Source: an uncultured Dehalococcoidia bacterium
GTDB lineage: Bacteria > Chloroflexota > Dehalococcoidia > Lucifugimonadales > UBA3495
DNA length: 64,000 bases
Assembly (NCBI GenBank): GCA_958296225.1
Contig: OY282456.1
Location: forward strand, 868,001 to 932,000
Reading direction: 5' to 3'
Positions 8,492 through 17,159 of the stretch are shown one piece after another. Position 1 is the first letter of the stretch; every line of letters starts with the position of its first letter. The notes beneath the pieces are model-generated. The model saw only the letters and a list, made by a program, of their open reading frames with translations. It searched no databases and was not told where the DNA came from. The translations under genes and the position numbers were made by a program.

Positions 8492-8826
8492 TTTGAGCCT
8501 CCGTTGTCGGTCATCGGTCAAAGGATATGGGAAACCACCAAAGGCGCAAGGGCCACCACCAGGGCTGCCCATAGGCGTCAAGTTAAGGGCCGATACCAAA
8601 GGGCAGCTGCCGGTGCGAAGGAATAACCCTTATTCACCGGAAGCTACCGGGAATGCACAGCGTGAATAATTAGCGGGTCAAACCCGGAATGTCAACCCGG
8701 ACAACGAGGGGTAGCGTTCCGTTTTAGGTGGTTTGGTTATTCCCCATTCCCACTTTCGCGGGAATCCAGGAATGGCAAGAGTGGCATCCCTGGCTTTGAA
8801 AGGCCCCGACCACCTAGGGCGTGTGG

Positions 8827-9237
8827 TCAAATTATTTTGGCCCACAGCGCCAGGGCCCGTATCTGGCAGATTGCCAGGTATGACGCCGCGTTTTTGGCAT
8901 ACCGCGTCGCCACACCCCGCCATTCCTTGAACTTGCAAAACCCGTTCTCCACCAAATGACGCGCCTGGTACAAATCCGCGTCATACTCCTGAGGCTCCCG
9001 CCGATTCCGCTTTGGCGGTATCACTGGCGTCATCCCCGCCCCACGGGCCGCCGCCAGCACCTTATTTGTGTCATACCCTTTATCCGCCAGCAAATGCTCC
9101 GCCGCAAGGCCCGCAATCAGCGCCCCCGCCTGGGTACAGTCCGCCGTGGTTCCCGACGTTACCACCATCCGCACCGGCATCCCGTGGGCGTCCACCGCCA
9201 GATGCAGTTTCGTGTTCAGCCCCCTTTGGTGCGACCG
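8827..9237 (-). CDS. IS5-type transposase, orfB
   Basis: C-terminal catalytic half in the -1 frame relative to orfA. It reads LNTKLHLAVDAHG just after the junction, then the second Asp in LLADKGYD and the Glu in HLVENGFCKFKEW, so a joined product has a complete DDE triad. The first ATG is at 9195, but the conserved frame extends up to the G-run near 9218. The TGA stop is part of the terminal inverted repeat. Confidence 0.75.
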   Translation of the reverse strand, partial: RSHQRGLNTKLHLAVDAHGMPVRMVVTSGTTADCTQAGALIAGLAAEHLLADKGYDTNKVLAAARGAGMTPVIPPKRNRREPQEYDADLYQARHLVENGFCKFKEWRGVATRYAKNAASYLAICQIRALALWAKII

Positions 9238-9599
9238 ACCGCCTGATTGCCGCCCCGGGCGCCCGTGCCATGCTGGTGCACTTTGATGTAGCTGGCGTCA
9301 ATCATCAGCCATTCAAAATCGGGGTCGTCAACCAGGGCTTCCTGCAATTCAGCCCAGACATTTTTATTGCGCCAGCGAATAAAGCGGCGGTGGGTGTTGC
9401 CCCAGTCGCCGTAGTCCGGGGGCAAGTCGCGCCAGGGGGCGCCGGTGCGCAGTACCCAGAACACGGCGTTGATGAAACGGCGGTTGTTCTGTGCCGGGCG
9501 TCCCACTTTGCCGGGGCCGCCGGGGAGGCGGGGTTCCAGGATTTGCCAGGCGCGGTCGGAGATGTCGTGGCGGTGATAAGCAGCGGCGGCGGTGGACAC
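9216..9599 (-). CDS. IS5-type transposase, orfA
   Basis: N-terminal half of the transposase. It contains the helical DNA-binding region (DRAWQILEPRLPG, FINAVFWVLRTGAPWRDLP) and the first catalytic Asp in WLMIDASYIKVHQHG. The preferred start is GTG 9599, preceded by AGGAGGG; the open frame extends to 9671. The frame ends in KGG-stop at AAAGGGGGCTGA, where a -1 slip would join it to orfB. Confidence 0.75.
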   Translation of the reverse strand: MSTAAAAYHRHDISDRAWQILEPRLPGGPGKVGRPAQNNRRFINAVFWVLRTGAPWRDLPPDYGDWGNTHRRFIRWRNKNVWAELQEALVDDPDFEWLMIDASYIKVHQHGTGARGGNQAVGRTKGG

Positions 9600-9692
9600 G
9601 GAATCGCCCTCCTGGTGGCAGATTGCGGCTAACAGCGCCAGTTTACCACCATATCCCCAATTTGACCACACGCCCTAAAACGGAACGCTATC

Positions 9693-10094
9693 GACATCAT
9701 CCGGCGTCTCCGGTCGTTGACGGCGGTACGGCGTCGTGTTAGCCGCGCCCCGCCAGAGTATCCCATAGGTTGCCTTGCGCCCGGCCCGGGCACACCCCGG
9801 AAAGATTTCGCCACACAGGGCGGGCTATCATGCCTTCCTTGCAGGATCTTGACGGGGCCTCGGGATGCTCTGGCAAGTGACCCAATCCTGTGCATCCGCA
9901 AGGGAGGTGCCACCATGCCGCATTGCCGGCCTCTTTGTCCCATCGCCGCCGTCCACCGGCGCCTTGCCGGCGCCCGTTGCGTTCGGCCCCGCAACGGCGG
10001 TTCGCAGGGTTGTCCCCGCCGCCGCTGACGTTGCCGCTATCGCATCGGCGCCGGGCGCGCGCCACTGCCGAGGCCGCCCCGGGCACACGCGCGG
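9693..10094. other. Gene-poor GC-rich stretch
   Basis: No supported gene. A good ribosome site (AAGGGAGGTGCC) precedes an ATG at 9915, but that frame gives only 37 residues of low-complexity, Arg/Cys-rich protein. All other frames are shadows of high GC. The stretch may be 5' leader for the broken gene that follows. Confidence 0.4.
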
Positions 10095-10677
10095 TTGCGG
10101 CGCCGGCCGGCCGCGGTGCGCCAGGCGCTGCTGCCCGGCGCCCTGCTTTGCCTGCTGCTGTGCCTGACGATAACGATGACGCACGCAGCCCACGCCCACC
10201 CGGCCGGCGTGGTCGCTACGATGCTGGACCCTAGCGCGCGCACGGTGGCAATCCAGGTACTGGACAATCCGGCGCCCGCCTTCCCCCCATCACAAAATAG
10301 GCTGGTCCGGCAACGCTCTGCAAAGCCCCTTCACCCTGATGCGCAACACGATTACCGTTACCGTGAGCCCGGCCTACGGCAACCAGGTGTTATTCGAGCT
10401 GGAACTCTGTTATACGGAGCCGGGTGTGTCCAAGCTGTTCTGCTACCCCTGTCCGGCGCCGGAGTGCGGGGCCAGCGTACAGTTCCAGACCGACGCCGGT
10501 TCGCCCGGCCTGGGTCCCCCCGCCGTGCTGGAGCCGGTCGGCGACGCGCCGCTCACTTACGCGCTCACACCTCAGGGGGTGTGGATGATAGTAGGCGTGG
10601 CGGTTACTCTGGCGGCCATCCTGCTGCTGCTGCTGGCGGCGTTTGCCGTCCGGAGAGCCTGGCGCGCGCGGCGGTGA
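10095..10677 (+). pseudogene. Secreted/membrane-anchored protein, apparent frameshift
   Basis: The upstream frame (TTG 10095 or GTG 10116) encodes a convincing signal peptide (ALLPGALLCLLLCLTI...HAHPAG) and a short mature stretch ending about VAIQVLDNPAP. The downstream frame, open from before 10300, continues with GWSGNALQSPFTLMRNTITVTVSP and ends with a transmembrane helix and basic tail (MIVGVAVTLAAILLLLLAAF, RRAWRARR). A single-base change in the run of six C at 10283-10288 would join them. Either the gene is broken or there is a sequencing error. No family recognised; the Cys-rich segment ELCYTEPG...CYPCPAPEC may be metal-binding or disulfide-bonded. Confidence 0.4.
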
Positions 10678-10997
10678 CGGTCAGTTCAGTCAGGTATGGG
10701 CCGGCGCTAGGATACCCCGGGATTGGCTGCGCACGGGCCGGGATTCGGGCAGCGTGGTCACCCCCACAGTCGTTCCGACAAATACGGGATACGTTTATTC
10801 CTGAACCGACGGCAAATCAACCGGCAACATTATGCAAGGCCGAACCCGAAATTACGAAATCGGCCACGGGGCGCTCAGGCAGCTCGACTTTTAGAAGACC
10901 TCAGGTCGGTCAACGGAATTCGTCACCAGTCAAGCTACTTTCCGTCGCCATGCCAGCTAATCCCGAGTTTCGCAATTTTCTCCAACAAGGAACTTCC

Positions 10998-11027
10998 TTG
11001 ACACCGCCCGCCCTTGTTGGCTACGAT
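10998..11027 (+). promoter_or_regulatory. Promoter for tRNA-Ala/tRNA-Arg
   Basis: TTGACA at 10998-11003, an 18-bp spacer, and TACGAT at 11022-11027. It lies 40 nt before tRNA-Ala. The 320 bp before it (10678-10997) hold no supported gene. Confidence 0.6.
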
Positions 11028-11066
11028 AGAGATGAGGTCGGGCCTTCAACAGCCGGCCGGTAGCGT

Positions 11067-11142
11067 GGGGATATAGCTCAACTGGGAGAGCGCGGCGTTC
11101 GCAATGCCGAGGTTGCGGGTTCGAGCCCCGCTATCTCCACCA
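11067..11142 (+). tRNA. tRNA-Ala (anticodon CGC)
   Basis: Full cloverleaf. The acceptor GGGGATA pairs with TATCTCC, the anticodon arm is CGGCG-TTCGCAA-TGCCG, the T arm is GCGGG-TTCGAGC-CCCGC, and CCA is encoded at 11140-11142. It lies 10 nt upstream of tRNA-Arg, probably as one transcript. Confidence 0.93.
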
Positions 11143-11152
11143 ATTCCTTTCC

Positions 11153-11229
11153 GCCCCTGTAGCTCAGTTGGACAGAGCGGCGGCGTCCTAAGTCGCGCGT
11201 CGGGGGTTCGAGTCCCTCCAGGGGTACCA
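11153..11229 (+). tRNA. tRNA-Arg (anticodon CCT)
   Basis: The acceptor GCCCCTG pairs with CAGGGGT (first pair G-T). The anticodon loop GTCCTAA gives CCT. The T arm carries GGTTCGAGTCC, and CCA is encoded at 11227-11229. Confidence 0.92.
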
Positions 11230-11317
11230 ATTTCCTTTACCGTGCTGAATCTTGGGGGCGGGCGCTAAACCCGCCCCCTATGATTGCGGCGCGCCGGCCG
11301 GCAGGGAGGCGGATGAC

Positions 11318-12166
11318 ATGGCTACCACCATTGGCATGGGGGATTACATTTACGAATATCAGCCCGAATGGGCCAAACTGCCGGCGGGCCGTGGCTTCCA
11401 GGGCATTAGCGGCGTAGCCGTGGACTCCCAGGACCGCGTTTACGTGTTCCAGAGGCAGGGGCCGCCGGTTCTGGTGTTCGACCGGGACGGAAACTTGGTG
11501 TCAGCCTGGGAAAGACGCGACGGCGTGCCTGCCGACGCCCACCATATTCACGTCGGCCCCGACGACTCCGTTTACCTGGTGGACCGGGACGCTCACCAGG
11601 TGCTGCGCTACTCCACCCATGGCGAGCTGCTGGCGTCCCTGGGCACACGGCGCCGGGCCGCGCTTCAGGCGCCCTTCAATCATCCGGCGGATATTTGCGT
11701 TGCGCCGTCGGGAGACCTGTTCGTGGCCGACGGATATGGCAATTCCAGCGTGCATCGCTTTGCCGCCGACGGTTCTCATATCACGTCATTCGGCAGTCCC
11801 GGCAGCGGCCCCGGTCAGTTCCGCGTACCCCACAGCATACGGGTGTCCCACGACGGCCGGGTTTACGTGGCCGACCGGGAGAACAACCGGGTGCAGGTGT
11901 TCACCGGCGACGGAACGTTTCTGGAGCAATGGACTGATTTCAAGTGCCCCATGGGGGTGCATATCGACGCCCGGCAAACCGTTTACGTAACCGACCAGGT
12001 ACCCCGCATCAGCATCCTGAATCTGGACGGCGAACTGCTGGCCCGGGGGCGCACTTTCGAGTACGCCCACCAGGTCTATACCGATTCCAGGGGAGACATC
12101 TACGGCGCGGATACGGGCAGTCAGCGGGTGCAGAAACTCGTCCGCGTCAAGACCGGGCCGGAGTAG
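11318..12166 (+). CDS. NHL-repeat beta-propeller protein
   Basis: 282-aa six-bladed propeller built from NHL-type repeats: GVAVDSQDRVYVFQR, HIHVGPDDSVYLVDR, DICVAPSGDLFVADGYGN, SIRVSHDGRVYVADRENNRVQVF, GVHIDARQTVYVTDQ and QVYTDSRGDIYGADTGSQRVQ, each followed by a short VxxF strand. There is no signal peptide or membrane segment, so it is probably cytosolic. Members of this group resemble the lyase domain of peptidyl-alpha-hydroxyglycine amidating enzyme, but enzymatic residues cannot be confirmed here. ATG 11318 follows GGGAGG. It overlaps the convergent MFS gene by 20 bp. Confidence 0.8.
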   Translation: MATTIGMGDYIYEYQPEWAKLPAGRGFQGISGVAVDSQDRVYVFQRQGPPVLVFDRDGNLVSAWERRDGVPADAHHIHVGPDDSVYLVDRDAHQVLRYSTHGELLASLGTRRRAALQAPFNHPADICVAPSGDLFVADGYGNSSVHRFAADGSHITSFGSPGSGPGQFRVPHSIRVSHDGRVYVADRENNRVQVFTGDGTFLEQWTDFKCPMGVHIDARQTVYVTDQVPRISILNLDGELLARGRTFEYAHQVYTDSRGDIYGADTGSQRVQKLVRVKTGPE

Positions 12167-13400
12167 TCGCACTATCCGGGTTTCGCAAGGGAATCACCGC
12201 CACAATAACCGCGGTAATCAGGGTCAGGATGCCGGCGTAGTAGAACACGGCGCCATAGCCGCCCAGCCGCTCGATGATGACGGAAGCCAGGTAGGGGGAG
12301 CCGATGCCAATTACGCCGTTGATGCCAAAAAGCAGCCCGATGGCCGTGGCCTCGGTGCCTTCTCCCACATAGTCCAGCACTGACGCTTGAATTATCTGGT
12401 GCAGAGCGAAACTGAACAGGCCCAGCCCGGCCAGCACCGGCGCCAGCAGCAGGCTCCCGCCCACGCTAACCACCGCCAGGGAAAGCGCGGCGGCAATGAC
12501 GAACCCCGGCACCAGCACCGCCTTTCGCCCCCACTTGTCCGACAGCCAGCCCAGCGCCGGCGCCGATACTATGCCCATGCCGGTCAGCAGGGCATAATAG
12601 GCCCCCGCCTGTAGGGTGCCCATGGACAAGGTCTCCCGCAGGTAAAAGGGCGTCCAGTTGAACAGGGCATTGAGTCCTATTCCGCGCAGCAGGGCGGCCA
12701 ATATGAGGGCCATGACGATTGGATTCTGCAACAGCGTCACGGCGCCGGCGAACTGCACCGCCAGACTCCTGCCGGGCCTGGCGGTGCTCTCCCGGCCCAG
12801 CCCCCGGAGCGACCACCACACGAACACCGCCATCAGCAGGGCCAGCCCGGCGTAGATGAAGAAAATGTGTCGCCAGATGAGAAACCCTGTGGTCAGCAGC
12901 GCTCCGGCCACCACCGGCCCGCTGACGTTGCCGATGTTAGAGCCGAAACCGTGCATGGATATGGCGAACCCGCGACGGTCCGGGAAGCGTTGCGAGATGG
13001 CCGCCGCCGAGGGCAGGTGCCACAGGGAGCCCGGAATGGACAGGAACAGCACCGCTACCACCAGCAGCGCGAAGCTTGGCGAACCGCCAACGGCGGCAAA
13101 GGTGACGGCGTGGCCTAACATACACGCCGTCAGGATGAGTCCCCAGTAGGACTTCAAGTGGTCGATTACCGGCCCGCCGCCCAGGCTGGTGGCGCTGGCC
13201 CCGCCCTGTCTGACCGCAAAGAGAGTAGCCGTGCGGAAGTTGCCCAGGCCCATCGCCGCCGCAATCTCGGTAATCAGCAGGGGAAACCCCTGGTCGAACA
13301 TATGGGACAGGCCGTGCCCCACGGAGAGGCTCCCCAGGACGAATACCCGGTTCTGCTTCATGCCCGCGGTTTCGGGCGCGACCGGCGTGGCTGCTTGCAA
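12147..13400 (-). CDS. MFS transporter
   Basis: About 417-aa major facilitator with roughly twelve hydrophobic helices. The loop DKWGRKAVLVPGF matches the MFS signature D-x-x-G-R-K in the second half. It resembles sugar-phosphate/organic-anion type MFS proteins, but the substrate is unknown. The best start is TTG 13400, directly downstream of AGGAGG; ATG 13361 (MKQNRVF) is the alternative, while the longer frame to 13514 has no ribosome site. Confidence 0.78.
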   Translation of the reverse strand: MQAATPVAPETAGMKQNRVFVLGSLSVGHGLSHMFDQGFPLLITEIAAAMGLGNFRTATLFAVRQGGASATSLGGGPVIDHLKSYWGLILTACMLGHAVTFAAVGGSPSFALLVVAVLFLSIPGSLWHLPSAAAISQRFPDRRGFAISMHGFGSNIGNVSGPVVAGALLTTGFLIWRHIFFIYAGLALLMAVFVWWSLRGLGRESTARPGRSLAVQFAGAVTLLQNPIVMALILAALLRGIGLNALFNWTPFYLRETLSMGTLQAGAYYALLTGMGIVSAPALGWLSDKWGRKAVLVPGFVIAAALSLAVVSVGGSLLLAPVLAGLGLFSFALHQIIQASVLDYVGEGTEATAIGLLFGINGVIGIGSPYLASVIIERLGGYGAVFYYAGILTLITAVIVAVIPLRNPDSATTPARS

Positions 13401-14005
13401 TGGACCTCCTGCTGGCGAATGGGCCTCCCTGGCGAGGGAAGGCAATGGGCTGATTGTAACGGCGCGGCGCAGCCGGGGCAAGGCCGGCCAGCCGGGCCTT
13501 TGCCAAGCCATCAAAGCCGCCTCCCCGCAAAAACCCGTTACCCCACTGACGGCCCGCCCCTTGCGCCAACCCGCACCTCTGTTCTATCATACCTTTGTCA
13601 GGCAATCCCGGCGGGAACCCGCGCCGTCCCCGCCGGAACCGCCGCCAGGCCAGCGGCGTCGCCAAACTTACATCCGAATAGCGAGGCGAAACGGTTTCGG
13701 GTCGGCAACGGCCTGTCGGTTATTTCGCAGAACGGCCTGCGGTGGCAGGACTCCGTGCACTATCTAAACGGGGTTGGCCATCCTGGCCCGGCGTTAGTGC
13801 CTGCGCTCCGTGCCGGACGCTGCCGGTTCCATCCGGCTAATCCGGGACACGGAAAAAAGGTGAACAAAATGCTCTGCACGTAAAAACAGTGTTGGCCGTG
13901 CTCCGACACCCGCCCGAAACCGTAACGCCTGACACCCCCAATCACCACTCACCCACCAAACCGGGAGGTCTAAAACGAAACCAAGTCTAAAATGAAGCCA
14001 CATTA
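13401..14005. other. Gene-free intergenic stretch
   Basis: About 600 bp with no supported gene on either strand. Reading frames here have no ribosome sites and no recognisable motifs. A tract near 13970 (GGTCTAAAACGAAAC) weakly resembles the inner part of the MITE ends and may be an eroded copy. Confidence 0.4.
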
Positions 14006-14095
14006 TGGCGGAGAGGGCGGGATTCGAACCCGCGAGAGGCGTTAACCCCTACGCGATTTCCAGTCGCGCCCATTCGTCCACTCTGGCACCTCTCC
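14006..14095 (-). tRNA. tRNA-Ser (anticodon GGA)
   Basis: Class II tRNA with a long variable arm. On the minus strand the acceptor GGAGAGG pairs with CCTCTCC, the anticodon arm is GCGA-CTGGAAA-TCGC giving GGA, the T arm is GCGGG-TTCGAAT-CCCGC, and CCA is encoded at 14006-14008. Confidence 0.92.
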
Positions 14096-14152
14096 GCAAG
14101 ACGATGGTATCGGAGCCGGCCCGCTGGGGCCATCCTCCATAAACCGGGCCGT

Positions 14153-14161
14153 ATTATACCA
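14153..14161 (-). promoter_or_regulatory. Extended -10 promoter for tRNA-Ser
   Basis: The minus strand reads TGGTATAAT, a consensus extended -10 element, 58 nt upstream of tRNA-Ser. No -35 of quality at 17 bp. Confidence 0.55.
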
Positions 14162-14198
14162 CGCCGGCCCGGGCCGATGCGGCCCTCCGGAGCATCGG

Positions 14199-15698
14199 TC
14201 ATTCCGCCGGCCGGTAAACCTCGGTATCGGGGTGGTATTGATACCATCCGAACCAGAAGGCGGTCCGGCTGGGGATGCGTGGCAGCTGCCGGGCCGGGTC
14301 GGTTTGGCTGACGAGCGCCCCCTCGGTTATTTGCCAGCGCGTTCCGGAATCGTCCAGCAACTCGGCCGGTGGCGCGTCCGAGTCCGCGGCTTCGGGCAGC
14401 GAGAATGTGGCGTTGCCACGTTCGTAGCTGCGGCCGGCGCGGGAGGTGGGCGAGGCTGCTATCACCACGTTCCGGCCGCCCACGGTGTCGTTGACCAGAG
14501 ACGCCTTTTGCAAGTCCTTGACCCGGTAGGCTTTGGCCGCGTCGCCTATGGCAAGGCCGATGACCACCTCTTTGGGTTCAAAGGTTGGGTCGCGCTGCCA
14601 GACCGGAAACATCACCGCGGCGGAAGTGAAATAGCTGTAGTAGATGGCGCTGGGGTCGTGCTCGGGCACGTAGAACTCGGCGGGATAAATGCCGGTGTTC
14701 CGGGACAGGACGGTGGTATCCGGGTGTTCGGCCAGCCACTCCCCCCAGGTTGTAACCACCGAGGGAAAGTAAGGCTGGCGGATGCCGGAGTCGGCGAGCG
14801 GGCCGATGATTGGCTCGCCGGTGAACTGGTGCCACAGCGAGCGGGTAGCGCGGTCGTACATTACCTTGTTGCTGCGATAGAGCAGGCCGGAGGTGCCGAA
14901 GGTGGTGCGCTCGCCGTTGACAATGCCGGAATACACGATTCCGGTGCCGCAGAGGGTTCAATAGACCAGGGAAATCGGCTCGCCGCCCAGCACGTCGTTG
15001 GCCAGCTCGTGGGCATTCATCACCCGCAGGGGGTAGGCCCGGCGCTCGCCGTTGATGGATACGCCGAATACCCGGTCGTCCGGCCCAAGCCAGGCGGCCT
15101 GTTCCGGCCCGACGTAGGGCGGGTTTTCCAGAGGCGGGATTCCGTCCAGGCGCACGCCGCCCCAGACGACTTCGGTAAGGTCCACCCGGCTGTGGGCAAT
15201 GGCCGGATGCAGCACCGCCGCTATCTCCGGGTCAATCAGCGCCAGGGAGTTCACCTTCCAGCGGGCGTAATCGGGCGGCGGGGCGTATTCCTCCCGGCGG
15301 GGGCCGAGCCACTCCCGCCAGCGCCGGCGGTCGAAGTCAAAATCCTGGCCGGTAAGGACGGTAAGGGTTTCAATGGCGCTGCGGGCGGTGTCCAGCCGGA
15401 AAAATTTCAGAGCCTCCAGGATGACCACTGCCTGCGACACGTCGTTATGGGCTGCGGCGTCGGCGAACGCTGCCAGGGTTGTTTCGTGAGGATGGCCGAA
15501 CTGCTCCCAAATGCGAAACATGGTGCGATTGGGGTCGTACTGCGCGGCCGGTTCCGCGGTTGGCTCCGGGTCGTCAGCGACGGGGGTAGGGGTTGCCGGC
15601 GGCGGTTTAGTCAACGCCGGGTAAATATCGGTGGCTGGCGGCGGTTGGGCGCAGGCGAGGGTGAGGGCCAGCGCAACCAACGGCGCCAGCAGCGCCAT
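14199..15698 (-). CDS. DUF3179 lipoprotein, probable selenoprotein (Sec at TGA 14958-14960)
   Basis: 499-aa protein if the single in-frame TGA is read as selenocysteine (residue 247). ATG 15698 opens a lipoprotein signal (MALLAPLVALALTLAC), followed by a Pro/Thr-rich linker. Residues from about 225 to the end are a DUF3179 domain: NDVLGGEPISLVY, then the stop, then TLCGTG, FGTSGLLYRSNKVMYDR, SLWHQFTGEPI and VLSRNTGIYP. In DUF3179 the motif is TYCPLCGTG, so TGA replaces the first Cys of a CxxC, giving UxxC. The reading frame is open on both sides without any other lesion. A perfect hairpin follows at SECIS-like spacing (separate entry). DUF3179 function is not established; UxxC suggests a thiol/selenol redox role outside the membrane. 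The alternative is a nonsense mutation. Confidence 0.75.
14926..14944 (-). promoter_or_regulatory. Candidate bacterial SECIS in DUF3179 gene
   Basis: The RNA reads CCGGAAU-CGUGU-AUUCCGG: a perfect 7-bp stem with a 5-nt loop whose second base is G. The loop begins 20 nt after the UGA. A loop within about 16-37 nt of UGA and a G among its first two bases is the pattern I recall for bacterial SECIS elements. Confidence 0.65.
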
Positions 15699-15785
15699 CG
15701 CCCGCGCCGCTACGCCAGGCGCCGGGGCCGGTTTGAGACCCGCCCCGGCGCAGTGGTTAGAGGGATTGCCTACCGCCAATGCCGG

Positions 15786-16556
15786 CTAGTCGAACTGGTA
15801 GGGGTAAATGACCTGGACGACGCGGCCATCGCGGAGGGCGTCAAAGTAGCCATGGGCAACGCCGGGCTGCTGGAGCCAGCGGCGGATAAAGTAGGCGCAC
15901 ATAGCCACCAACTGGGAGCCGACGCACGTTTCGGCAGGGGCAATTATCAGGTCGTCATAGATTGACGGGGAAACGGTGTCGGACTCGGCGCCAAGAAACT
16001 CGGCCATCGCTGATGCAATTGAGCGCGACTCCGCGCCGGCCAGGAGCATAGCGTAGTCGCGGACGCTCCAGACGGACTGCATAATGTCGTCGGGGTTCAT
16101 CTCCGACATTACGTTTTCGTCCAGGAACATGGTCAGAGCCAGCAAAAGCCGGCTGAAAGCCAGCCGGGAGGGGTCGGAGTGTCCGAACAAAGGGTTGTCC
16201 ACGTTTTCGCGCGCGCTCTGGAATTCGTCCTTGTTGATATAGGATACCAGCAGGGGCGTCTCCCGGCGGATGAGGATGCTCAGGCAGTCCTGGATGAGTT
16301 CGGCGCGCTGGGCCGGCCGCCAGGAGCGAAAGGCTCCCCTGCCCTGGTAAATATCGGCCGCGTGGAGTTCGGCGGGAACGCCGTCGGAACCGGGAGGGCT
16401 GCCGAAATGGCGGCGCACCAGAGCGTCATACTCGCCGGTCATGGAGATGTACTGGTTTTCGTGCACCAGCAGGCCCGCGTGGACGTGGTGCGGCTGGTTT
16501 GGGTCGTTGGCGTTGAGGCCGGTCTGGCCGGACTCACTGAGGAAAACCAGGTACAT
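15786..16556 (-). CDS. DUF3800 domain protein
   Basis: 256-aa protein of the DUF3800 family, predicted RNase H-like fold. The N-terminus MYLVFLSESGQTG corresponds to the family's YLDESG-type motif but with Ser replacing the usual Asp (LSESG). The middle holds a family-typical FRSWRPAQRAELIQDCLSIL helix and a DDLIIAPAE segment. Such proteins are frequent in mobile and defence regions, and their activity is unknown. ATG 16556 follows AGGAGG. It lies 64 nt downstream of rplY on the same strand. Confidence 0.65.
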   Translation of the reverse strand: MYLVFLSESGQTGLNANDPNQPHHVHAGLLVHENQYISMTGEYDALVRRHFGSPPGSDGVPAELHAADIYQGRGAFRSWRPAQRAELIQDCLSILIRRETPLLVSYINKDEFQSARENVDNPLFGHSDPSRLAFSRLLLALTMFLDENVMSEMNPDDIMQSVWSVRDYAMLLAGAESRSIASAMAEFLGAESDTVSPSIYDDLIIAPAETCVGSQLVAMCAYFIRRWLQQPGVAHGYFDALRDGRVVQVIYPYQFD

Positions 16557-16620
16557 CGTAGCCTCCTGGGTTGGGTTGATAATGGACGGAACGGGTTGGC
16601 TTGGGCCGGGCCGGGTTGCG

Positions 16621-16923
16621 CTAAACGGTTCGGAAATCCACGTGAAGGACGCCGCCGGTGCGCGGTTCCCACTGGATTTCCGACGCTACGGCGGTGTATT
16701 CATCGGATTCGCCGGCGATGGTGACGCGCATGGGCTGGCCATATTCACCGCCGGCCCGGCTGATAGCCTGCAAGAGGGCGCGCTCCGCGCACTGCAACGC
16801 TCGGGATTCAACGCCCCGCCCGTAGAGATGGACGGGAACGATGCCGGCGCGGCGCAAAACCTTGACCTTCTTGCCGATAGTGTCGCGCGTTTCAAGTTGG
16901 AGGGAAACCGCCTGGGTGCTCAT
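16621..16923 (-). CDS. rplY: Ribosomal protein L25 (short form)
   Basis: 100-aa 5S rRNA-binding protein L25/Ctc N-terminal domain only. Family features include LQLETRDTIGKKVKVLRRAGIVPVHLYGRG, the segment EYGQPMRVTI and a final GGVLHVDF. The C-terminal TL5/CTC extension found in many bacteria is absent, as in the short Escherichia-type protein. AGGAG lies 9 nt before the ATG. Confidence 0.9.
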   Translation of the reverse strand: MSTQAVSLQLETRDTIGKKVKVLRRAGIVPVHLYGRGVESRALQCAERALLQAISRAGGEYGQPMRVTIAGESDEYTAVASEIQWEPRTGGVLHVDFRTV

Positions 16924-17159
16924 CGTAATTGGGGCTCCTGGTAATCGGGGACTCCCTGTAATGGGGGGCTTGCGGCAAGCGGGTGCGGCTTGCTCTGTGA
17001 GCGCATATCATAGCACACGGGGCCGGGAGCGGATTGGAGTTCAGTTCATTGGAGTTCATCTCAATCATCACGTCTTGCCGGGATGCGCCCGATGGCCCGG
17101 ATTTTGCCGATTGCGCTTTGCCGGATTTCCTGACCGGGCCGGGGCGAATAATTATTAGC

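Larger units (their letters stand above)
8817..9675 (-). mobile_element. IS5-family (IS427-like) insertion sequence
   Basis: 859-bp element with perfect 17-bp terminal inverted repeats GGGCGTGTGGTCAAATT, flanked by a TA duplication at 8815-8816 and 9676-9677. It encodes a two-frame DDE transposase on the minus strand. Size, two-ORF layout and TA target fit the IS427 subgroup of IS5. It sits inside the right terminal repeat of an unrelated MITE. A decayed relative survives at 60119-60253. Confidence 0.82.
8710..9692. repeat. MITE split by an IS5-type insertion
   Basis: The left end GGTAGCGTTCCGTTTTAGG (from 8710) and the right end AAACGGAACGCTA (from 9678) belong to one element. Removing the 859-bp insertion and one TA restores ACCACCTAAAACGGAACGC, a perfect right inverted end, and gives a MITE of about 122 bp. 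The interior carries an imperfect REP-like hairpin around 8742-8803. Confidence 0.75.

Noticed and set aside
8817..9675. IS5-type element as partner of the 1076-bp insertion sequence
   Set aside because: Its inverted repeats (GGGCGTGTGG) and target (TA) are unrelated to GGTAGCGTT ends; the two are only nested.
10723..11001. 92-aa frame upstream of tRNA-Ala
   Set aside because: No ribosome site, no recognisable domain, and it runs into the tRNA promoter.
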